From Clostridia bacterium (GTDB taxonomy: Bacteria; Bacillota_A; Clostridia; Christensenellales; Aristaeellaceae), in the NCBI GenBank assembly GCA_017432405.1, contig JAFRJF010000097.1, positions 1 through 11,506 of the forward strand: DNA of 11,506 nt, given 5' to 3'. Below the pieces are notes generated by a model. It was given only the letters and a program-made list of their open reading frames with translations. It made no database searches and had not been told where the DNA came from. Positions 7,179 through 11,506 of this stretch are shown here, one piece after another. The stretch's first letter is position 1. Each line of letters opens with the position of its first letter. The translations under genes and the position numbers were made by a program.

Positions 7179-7216
7179 GCAATGGGACGGCGACATATGT
7201 GTCGCCGTCCCATTGC
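7179..7216 (-). terminator. Perfect 17-bp hairpin between element A and the threonine aldolase stop
   Basis: 7179-7195 pairs perfectly with 7200-7216 around a TATG centre, which is itself inside a CATATG palindrome. It begins 10 bases after the ltaE stop codon (minus strand). The T-rich stretch beyond it is poor (GTTATTGGGCG), so it may be an inefficient terminator or a transcript-end stabiliser. The T-run on the plus side is also poor. Confidence 0.5.
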
Positions 7217-7225
7217 TTGCGATCA

Positions 7226-8260
7226 TCACAGCGCCTCGATCAGCGCGTCCACGTCCTTCGCAGTGGTCGCCCAGCTGGTGGCCAGGCGCATCACCACGCG
7301 GCCGTCGGGCAGGTTTTCCCAGAAGCCCATCTCCACGCGCCGGGAGAGGGCTTCTGCCTTCTCGGGGTCCAGCGCCACGAAGACCTGGTTCGTGGGGGCG
7401 ACGAAGGGCTGTATGTAGCCCTTTGCGTCCAGCGCCGCGCGGATGCGGTCCGCAGCTTCGACGGCGCTCTTGCCGATGGCGTCATAGAGGCCGTCGGTGA
7501 ACAGCGTGTCGAACTGAATACCGGCGACCCGTCCCTTGGCCAGCAGCGCGCCGTGCTGCTTGACGATGGTGAAGAAGTGGGGGGCGACGTCGGGCCTCGG
7601 GAACACCACCGCCTCGCCCAGCAGCGCCCCGCACTTGGTGCCGCCGATGTAGAAGGCGTCGCACAGCCGGGCGAGGTCGGGAAGCGTCACGTCGTTTTCA
7701 GGCGTCGCCAGGGCGTAGGCCAGCCGCGCGCCGTCCACGTACAGGCGCATGCCCGCATTATGGCAGACCGCGCTGATGGCCTCCAGCTCCCCGAGGCTAT
7801 ACAGCGTGCCGTATTCGGTGGGTTGGGAGAGGTACACCGTGCCGGGCATGACCATATGATCCCGGGTTTCGTCCTTTCGGTATGTGTCTACGCAGCGGGC
7901 GATGGCCTCCGCCGACAGCTTGCCGTCCTTCTGGGGCAGCGTCAGCACCTTGTGGCCGCCGAACTCGATGGCCCCTGCTTCGTGCACGGCGATATGGCCG
8001 GTCTCGGCGGCGACCACGCCCTGCCAGGGGCGCAACAGCGCGTCGATCACCGTGGCGTTGGTTTGGGTGCCGCCCACCAAGAAGTGGATTTCGGCCTCGG
8101 GAGAAGCGCACGCGGCGCGGATCTTTTCCCGTGCGGCCTCGGAGTATTCGTCCAGGCCGTAGCCCGCGGTGTGCGCCAGGTTGGTTTCCAGCAGGCGACG
8201 CATTATGGCGGGGTGCGCCCCCTCCATGTAGTCGGAGGCGAAGCAGAGCTTTTCAGACAT
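7226..8260 (-). CDS. ltaE: Low-specificity L-threonine aldolase (PLP-dependent)
   Basis: Encodes 344 residues. The enzyme splits L-threonine or L-allo-threonine into glycine and acetaldehyde, and it belongs to PLP fold type I (beta-eliminating lyase group). Visible signatures are SDYMEG (9-14), GGTQTN (63-68, phosphate-binding loop), H89 in AETGHIAVHE (stacks on the cofactor ring), VDGARLA (175-181, D176 and R179) and IGGTKCGA (205-212), where K209 is the predicted Schiff-base lysine. Length is normal for the family. ATG at 8260 has GGAGG (8269-8273) 8 nt upstream; the in-frame TTG at 8266 is too close to that site. No convincing promoter was seen in the 50 bases between the gene and element B. 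The gene stands alone between inverted elements A and B. Confidence 0.92.
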   Translation of the reverse strand: MSEKLCFASDYMEGAHPAIMRRLLETNLAHTAGYGLDEYSEAAREKIRAACASPEAEIHFLVGGTQTNATVIDALLRPWQGVVAAETGHIAVHEAGAIEFGGHKVLTLPQKDGKLSAEAIARCVDTYRKDETRDHMVMPGTVYLSQPTEYGTLYSLGELEAISAVCHNAGMRLYVDGARLAYALATPENDVTLPDLARLCDAFYIGGTKCGALLGEAVVFPRPDVAPHFFTIVKQHGALLAKGRVAGIQFDTLFTDGLYDAIGKSAVEAADRIRAALDAKGYIQPFVAPTNQVFVALDPEKAEALSRRVEMGFWENLPDGRVVMRLATSWATTAKDVDALIEAL

Positions 8261-8358
8261 TATCAATTCCTCCCTGTGGGATGAGGTATGGATGGGTTTA
8301 TGGTGGTGTAACTACTGATTTGTCGAGGTGTTGGTGGAAAAGCAAAGGGTAGTACAAA

Positions 8359-8386
8359 GGGAACAGGGAACAGTCAACAGGGAACA
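8359..8386. repeat. Left heptamer array of element B (four units)
   Basis: Units are GGGAACA, GGGAACA, GTCAACA, GGGAACA, head to tail, then directly the 53-nt core in inverse orientation. Confidence 0.9.
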
Positions 8387-8438
8387 GGAAAAGCCGCGCA
8401 CGGAATGTTGCAGCCAGAACGAAGGGAACGTTCCCGCG
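8386..8438 (-). repeat. 53-nt conserved core of element B
   Basis: The reverse complement equals the element A core (7044-7096) in 46 of 53 positions, with only transitions between the two. Confidence 0.85.
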
Positions 8439-8535
8439 ACGAAAATGAAGTATAGAATCCCTGAAAGCCCTGTAGCGGCGGCAATCTGCCGCCACGGCAT
8501 ACTTATCGACTGGGAACGGTGGCGGCAGGTTGCCG

Positions 8536-8583
8536 CGACACGAAGTTAGTCCTTTAGGGCGACACGAAGTTAGTTCTTTAGGG
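8536..8583 (+). repeat. 24-bp direct tandem duplication in element B
   Basis: 8536-8559 and 8560-8583 match at 23 of 24 positions. Each reads CGACACGAAGTTAGT followed by a CTTTAGGG ending. Element A has single degraded relatives, one in each orientation (near 6937 and 6971). Confidence 0.9.
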
Positions 8584-8631
8584 CCGCTACAACTTGTACG
8601 TTATCGAAATGTTCGCGGCAGCCGCCATTCC

Positions 8632-8659
8632 TGTTCCCTGTTCCCTGTTCCCTGTTCCC
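8632..8659. repeat. Right heptamer array of element B (four units)
   Basis: Four identical TGTTCCC units, the inverse of the GGGAACA units at the left end of the same element. Confidence 0.9.
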
Positions 8660-8698
8660 TCGTCTCCCCGACAAATCAGTATTTGCCTGTATCATCCC

Positions 8699-8730
8699 AA
8701 ATCAACAGGGGCGGCGTTGCGCCGTCCCTG
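8699..8730 (-). terminator. Probable terminator of the metV-metF operon
   Basis: On the minus strand CAGGGACGGCG pairs with CGCCGCCCCTG around a CAA loop (8706-8730), with one A-C mismatch. TTGATTT follows. It starts about 20 bases after the metF stop at 8751. The T run is interrupted, so strength is uncertain. Confidence 0.55.
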
Positions 8731-8750
8731 CATGTGTTTTTACGTCAATT

Positions 8751-9671
8751 TCAGATCTCCACGCCGGCCTTCTCCAGGATGGTCGGCACGTTCTTTTCAG
8801 CGCCGATGGCCATGATGTGCACGCCGTCGCAGAGGCCCTCGGCCTTGATCTTGGCGATCATTTCGGCGGCCATCTCGATGCCCAGCCTGGCGGGCAGGCC
8901 CTTGACGCCCTTCTCCTTGCCCTCGGCGGCCGCCGCGGCCAGGCGGTCGATCATGTCCTGGGGCACGGCGATGCCGGGCACGTTTTCATTCATGTACTTG
9001 GCCATGCCGGCGGTCTTCAGCGGGATGATGCCCGCCATGATGTGAGTCTTGATGCCGGCCTTGTCCACCTCGTCCATGAAGCGCTTCAGCGCGTCCAGGT
9101 CGAAGATGCCCTGGGTCTGGATGTACCTCGCGCCGGCGTCCACCTTCTGGCGCAGCTTGTTGATCTGCAGGATCTGGGGCTCGTACACCGGGGTCACCGC
9201 CGCGCCCTTGTAGAAGGTGGGGGTGGAGGCCAGGTCGTTGCCGCCGCAGTCCTTGCCGGTGGCTTCCATCGTGCTCAGCATCCGCAGTATGCCCACGGAA
9301 TCCAGGTCGTACACGGGCTTGGAGGCCCTGCAGTCGCCCACCATGGTGTGGTCGCCGGTCAGCGCCAGCATGGTGTCGATGCCGAAGGACGCCGCCGCCA
9401 GCATGTCGCCCATGATGGCCATGCGGCTGCGGTCGCGGCCCGTCATCTGGATGATGGGCTCCAGGCCCGCCAGCTTCAGCTTCACGCACAGGCCGATGGA
9501 GCTGGCTTTCAGGCACGCGCTCTGCATGTCGGTGACGTTGATGGCGTGCACCTTGCCCTTGAGCAGCTCCGCCGCCGCCATATGTTCGCTGAAGTCACAG
9601 CCCTTGGGGGGCGCCATCTCGGCGGTCACACCGAATTTTCCGTTTTCAAGTGCCTGCTGCAGTACGCTCAT
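8751..9671 (-). CDS. metF: Methylenetetrahydrofolate reductase, MetF
   Basis: Encodes 306 residues. It is an FAD-dependent TIM-barrel enzyme that reduces 5,10-methylene-THF to 5-methyl-THF, which feeds methionine synthesis and, in acetogens, the methyl branch of the Wood-Ljungdahl pathway. Family landmarks are AEMAPPKG (17-24, with the conserved proton-donor-type Glu18), QMTGRDRSR (75-83), MLALTGDH (101-108, Asp107 at the flavin/folate site), an ARYIQTQGIFD segment and HIMAGIIPL. ATG at 9671 overlaps the metV stop codon by four bases (ATGA), with a GGGGGG site 7 nt upstream inside metV. The two proteins are therefore translationally coupled and very likely form a complex, as known for MetVF of acetogens. 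Whether this organism is an acetogen cannot be told from the window. Confidence 0.93.
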   Translation of the reverse strand: MSVLQQALENGKFGVTAEMAPPKGCDFSEHMAAAELLKGKVHAINVTDMQSACLKASSIGLCVKLKLAGLEPIIQMTGRDRSRMAIMGDMLAAASFGIDTMLALTGDHTMVGDCRASKPVYDLDSVGILRMLSTMEATGKDCGGNDLASTPTFYKGAAVTPVYEPQILQINKLRQKVDAGARYIQTQGIFDLDALKRFMDEVDKAGIKTHIMAGIIPLKTAGMAKYMNENVPGIAVPQDMIDRLAAAAAEGKEKGVKGLPARLGIEMAAEMIAKIKAEGLCDGVHIMAIGAEKNVPTILEKAGVEI

Positions 9672-10318
9672 TTCTTGTCCCCCCTGATGTTGATGGTCCT
9701 GGGATAGGAAACCTTCTCATAGCCCTTGTCGTCACGGGTGATGCCGATCTTGTACTCCTGGCCCAGCTCAACCAGCTTGTTGTAGATCTCGATCCAGGCG
9801 CAGGGGTTCTCGGGGTTCACCTCGCACTTGCCGTTGCGGGAGCCGCCGCAGGGACCGTTGACCAGGCTCTTGGCGCAACGGGAGATGGGACAGATGCCGC
9901 CGGTCTTGCCCAGCACGCAATCGCCGCACAGGTGGCAGGCCTCCTCGAACAGGCCCAGCTTCACCGATTCGCCCAGGAACATGGTGTTGTTGGAGGGGTA
10001 CACGGGGCACTTGCAGTACTGGGCGATGACCTGCACGCCGTCGCCGCAGGACATGGCCACCACCGCGTCGGGGTTGGCGGCGATGACGGGCTTGAGGATG
10101 GTGCGGGTCTTCAGGTGCATGCAGCAGTATTCGCTCATGGCCGTGGCCACGACCTTCATGCCGTGCTGCTCCAGCACCTTCGACAGGTCGGCGATTTCCT
10201 TTTCACCGCCGGTGGCGCAGGCCGTGGCGCAGCTGCCGCAGCCGACCAGAGCCACTGTCTTCGCGCCGTCCAGCATGCCCAGCAGCTCTTCAAGGGGCTT
10301 TTTCTGAGTGATGATCAT
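9668..10318 (-). CDS. metV: MetV, zinc and iron-sulfur partner of MetF (MTHFR C-terminal domain protein)
   Basis: Encodes 216 residues, matching the methylenetetrahydrofolate reductase C-terminal domain family found beside short MetF in Clostridia. It opens with GCGSCATAC (C27, C30, C34), followed by a CC pair (C65, C66), C91, and C102/C104. The C-terminal half has CHLCGDC (C128, C131, C134), CPISRC (C143, C148), GPCGG (C157), C165 and C173. Such clusters are known to hold iron-sulfur and zinc sites that pass electrons to MetF. ATG at 10318 has GGAG 8 nt upstream; the longer frame to 10363 lacks a site and begins in the leader. It is the first gene of the metVF operon, with a clear promoter at 10384-10412. 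A small hairpin (10352-10367) lies in the roughly 58-nt leader, with no recognised riboswitch. Confidence 0.92.
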   Translation of the reverse strand: MIITQKKPLEELLGMLDGAKTVALVGCGSCATACATGGEKEIADLSKVLEQHGMKVVATAMSEYCCMHLKTRTILKPVIAANPDAVVAMSCGDGVQVIAQYCKCPVYPSNNTMFLGESVKLGLFEEACHLCGDCVLGKTGGICPISRCAKSLVNGPCGGSRNGKCEVNPENPCAWIEIYNKLVELGQEYKIGITRDDKGYEKVSYPRTINIRGDKK

Positions 10319-10351
10319 CGCGTTTTCTCCTTCGTTTGGATATCTCGCGGC

Positions 10352-10367
10352 GCGGTTACACAACCGC
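10352..10367 (-). other. Small hairpin in the metV leader
   Basis: GCGGTT (10352-10357) pairs with AACCGC (10362-10367) around a four-base loop. It lies in the predicted 5' leader, about 30 nt before the metV start. It is too small and too simple to match a known riboswitch class, and may be incidental. Confidence 0.35.
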
Positions 10368-10383
10368 TGCCGCCATTGACTGT

Positions 10384-10412
10384 ATTATATAACGGCAATT
10401 CTGATAAATCAA
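10384..10412 (-). promoter_or_regulatory. Promoter of the metV-metF operon
   Basis: On the minus strand TTGATT (10407-10412) and a perfect TATAAT (10384-10389) are 17 nt apart. The predicted leader is about 58 nt. Confidence 0.8.
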
Positions 10413-10465
10413 TATCGCTAAAGAGATATATGGAAAAGATCAATTTGGAATTTACAAATACCGAG

Positions 10466-10501
10466 AAGCGCAACGGTGCCCCGCAGGTTGCCGTTGCGCT
10501 T
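10466..10501 (-). terminator. Hairpin after the Nudix gene, possible terminator
   Basis: AAGCGCAACGG (10466-10476) pairs perfectly with CCGTTGCGCTT (10491-10501) around a 14-base loop. It starts 8 bases after the Nudix stop codon on the minus strand. The sequence beyond (CTCGGTATTTG) is only moderately T-rich. Confidence 0.5.
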
Positions 10502-10509
10502 GCGATTTG

Positions 10510-10959
10510 TCACCGGTCCTTTTCCGAACCGATGAAGATGGTGCCGCCCTGGCCGATCAGGCCGGACAGGTTGTCGCGGATGGCCCGGGGAAACAGGTTT
10601 TTGTGGTGGGCGTCCTTCAGGTCGATCCATGCGCAGCCGGTCTGGAAGCGGTCCTTCTCGGTGGGAACCTTGCGCTCGGTGCCGTCCAGGCGGCACAGGA
10701 AGATGAAGTAGATCTTGTGGCTGTTGCCGTCCCTGCGGCCCTCGCAGATGCGCTCGTAGATGCCGGCCAGGCGCAGCGGTACCACGGAATAGCCGGTCTC
10801 CTCCAGCAGCTCCCGGCGCACGGTCTCGCCCAGCATCTCGCCGGTGTGCTGTCCGCCCCCGGGCAGGGCATAGTACTCCCCGAAGCGGGAATTGCACCGG
10901 TTGACCAGCAGCTTCCCGTTGTGAATCACCAGCCCCTTGGCCGAATTGCGCGCAGACAA
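10510..10959 (-). CDS. Nudix hydrolase
   Basis: Encodes 149 residues. A complete Nudix box spans about residues 35-57: G35, E41, then RELLEETGY with R49, E50, E53, E54 and G56, matching GX5EX7REUXEEXGU. These glutamates bind the magnesium used to cleave nucleoside diphosphates linked to another group. The substrate is not evident. ALPGGGQHTGE precedes the box as in ADP-ribose or MutT-like members. The start is TTG at 10959: GGAGG (10968-10972) lies 8 nt upstream on the coding strand and no ATG or GTG fits better. It is monocistronic, with its own promoter (10994-11022), and is divergent from the lipoyl E2 gene. Confidence 0.88.
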   Translation of the reverse strand: MSARNSAKGLVIHNGKLLVNRCNSRFGEYYALPGGGQHTGEMLGETVRRELLEETGYSVVPLRLAGIYERICEGRRDGNSHKIYFIFLCRLDGTERKVPTEKDRFQTGCAWIDLKDAHHKNLFPRAIRDNLSGLIGQGGTIFIGSEKDR

Positions 10960-10967
10960 TGGCGTTT

Positions 10968-10972
10968 CCTCC
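10968..10972 (-). promoter_or_regulatory. Ribosome binding site fixing the TTG start of the Nudix gene
   Basis: CCTCC on the plus strand gives GGAGG on the coding strand, 8 nt before TTG at 10959. The good spacing is the main reason to accept a TTG start. Confidence 0.7.
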
Positions 10973-10993
10973 CCGGATGAATGCTATAAATCC

Positions 10994-11022
10994 ATTATAC
11001 ATTTTTTGACAGCGTTTTTCAA
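10994..11022 (-). promoter_or_regulatory. Promoter of the Nudix gene
   Basis: On the minus strand TTGAAA (11017-11022) and a perfect TATAAT (10994-10999) are 17 nt apart, giving a leader of about 30 nt. Confidence 0.8.
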
Positions 11023-11100
11023 TATGTTTTTTGATATATGTACCGGTAGCGGAACTATGTTAAATTTGGTAAACTCGGGGTGAATAAATCGTTGCTTCGT

Positions 11101-11129
11101 TGATTGTTTCGCTCAATACTGTTACAATA
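11101..11129 (+). promoter_or_regulatory. Promoter of the lipoyl-domain E2 gene
   Basis: TTGATT (11101-11106) and TACAAT (11124-11129) are 17 nt apart. A second box, TATAAT (11129-11134), overlaps the end but lacks a well-spaced -35. The predicted leader is about 65 nt. Confidence 0.65.
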
Positions 11130-11199
11130 TAATCATGCAGGTTGTGACCGTGTCGTCAACGCCTGAAACAAATCGAATGGATACAGGGAGGATGCTCAC

Positions 11200-11506
11200 A
11201 TGGCCGTTGCAGTCATTATGCCCAGACAGGGAAATACCGTGGAAAGCTGCATCATCACCGAATGGAAGAAAAAGCCCGGCGACGCCGTCGCGGTGGGCGA
11301 TATACTGTTTGCCTATGAGACCGACAAGGCCGCCTTCGAGTGCGAGGCGGAGACCGCCGGCACGCTTTTGAAGGTGCTGTACGAGGAGGGCGACGACGTG
11401 CCCTGCCTGGAGAACGTCTGCGTGATCGGCCAGCCCGGCGAGGACCCGGACGCCGCGCTGGCGGGCGGTTCCGCCCCCGCCGCAGCGCCTGCCGCCGGGA
11501 CCGCCG
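11200..11506 (+). CDS. Dihydrolipoamide acyltransferase (E2) of a 2-oxoacid dehydrogenase complex, N-terminal part
   Basis: 102 complete codons are visible before the right edge. The first 75 or so residues form a lipoyl domain: MPRQGNTVESC near the start, then ETDKAAFECE with K43 as the predicted lipoylated lysine, and EGDDVP after it. An Ala/Pro-rich linker begins at about residue 88, as is normal between the lipoyl and subunit-binding domains. E2 proteins carry acyl groups from the E1 decarboxylase to CoA in complexes for pyruvate, branched-chain acids or acetoin. Which complex this is cannot be decided without the catalytic domain or neighbours. ATG at 11200 has GGAGG 8 nt upstream. Having its own promoter, it looks like the first gene of an operon. 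A lipoyl protein of another kind is less likely given the linker. Confidence 0.85.
   Translation, partial: MAVAVIMPRQGNTVESCIITEWKKKPGDAVAVGDILFAYETDKAAFECEAETAGTLLKVLYEEGDDVPCLENVCVIGQPGEDPDAALAGGSAPAAAPAAGTA

Larger units (their letters stand above)
8313..8681. mobile_element. Element B: heptamer-armed MITE-like repeat, inverted relative to element A (369 bp)
   Basis: Fills most of the gene-free stretch 8261-8750. It is bounded by a perfect 13-bp inverted repeat, TACTGATTTGTCG (8313-8325) and CGACAAATCAGTA (8669-8681), with TA at both outer edges. Its minus strand follows element A in the same order: heptamer array, GGCGGCTGCCGCG, CTAAAG-rich segment, 53-nt core, heptamer array. It is longer than A because of a 24-bp duplication (8536-8583) and a pair of GC-rich inverted segments (about 8472-8495 and 8519-8539). 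It lies upstream of ltaE and downstream of metF, and no gene was found in it. Confidence 0.8.

Noticed and set aside
6969..7418. Open frame starting inside element A and running into the ltaE region
   Set aside because: No ribosome binding site, crosses the element boundary and a perfect hairpin, and overlaps a conserved gene on the other strand.
7199..8284. Long plus-strand open frame over the threonine aldolase gene
   Set aside because: The minus-strand frame has all catalytic motifs of threonine aldolase; the antisense frame shows no domain and no start signal.
6854..8659. CRISPR array
   Set aside because: The repeats are 7-bp units without spacers, in inverted arms of two elements; there is no repeat-spacer pattern and no cas gene.
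10319..10383. Riboswitch in the metV leader (for example SAM or THF)
   Set aside because: The leader is only about 58 nt with one six-pair hairpin, too short for the known classes I can compare by eye.
8817..10711. Plus-strand open frames over metF and metV and into the Nudix gene
   Set aside because: Composition is typical of shadows of GC-rich genes, and they run through the metV promoter.
11006..11038. Second plus-strand promoter using TTGACA at 11006-11011
   Set aside because: No -10 box lies at 16-18 nt; the nearest AT-rich hexamer is about 21 nt away, and a better promoter sits at 11101-11129.

Overview
The window looks like a chromosomal segment of an anaerobic Firmicutes bacterium, probably a GC-rich member of Clostridia. 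Coding regions are GC-rich, while promoters are AT-rich and match the sigma-A consensus closely (TTGATT, TTGAAA or TTGACA with a TATAAT-like box, usually 17 nt apart). Starts are preceded by strong GGAGG-type ribosome binding sites. The pairing of a MetV-type zinc/iron-sulfur protein with a short MetF also fits that group. The assignment rests on these traits only, and no rRNA or tRNA gene was seen to anchor it.

Layout. Positions 1-114 hold the tail of a gene running off the left edge, possibly a transposase. Next come two minus-strand single-gene units, each with its own promoter and terminator: an Rpn-family PD-(D/E)XK nuclease with a repetitive C-terminus (354-1328) and a DUF3089 alpha/beta hydrolase (1578-2507). 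A divergent promoter region (2508-2751) also drives a plus-strand, TIM-barrel-like putative glycosidase (2752-4584). After a repeat-filled gap lies a two-gene plus-strand operon: an AlaX-type alanyl-tRNA editing hydrolase (4952-6151) and a HAD phosphatase (6153-6803). A minus-strand threonine aldolase gene follows (7226-8260). Then a tightly coupled metV-metF pair for methyl-tetrahydrofolate synthesis (8751-10318, minus), a Nudix hydrolase (10510-10959, minus), and the start of a lipoyl-domain E2 acyltransferase gene (11200 to the right edge, plus). The genes are mostly housekeeping or metabolic and do not form one pathway, although threonine aldolase (glycine) and MetVF (methyl-THF) both touch one-carbon metabolism.

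The most unusual content is in the three large non-coding gaps. Each contains a small element ending in the inverted motif TACTGATTTGTCG / CGACAAATCAGTA or a degraded form of it. Elements A (6829-7148) and B (8313-8681) are diverged copies of one element in opposite orientations and bracket the threonine aldolase gene. Both carry arrays of a 7-bp repeat at each end and a shared 53-nt core. Element C (4629-4905) has the same ends but its interior is a different palindrome of about 207 bp with nested hairpins. No open frame in them looks like a transposase, so they resemble non-autonomous (MITE-like) repeats.

I found no CRISPR array, defence island, toxin-antitoxin pair, prophage gene or complete insertion sequence. 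The best candidate for something undescribed is the heptamer-armed repeat family.
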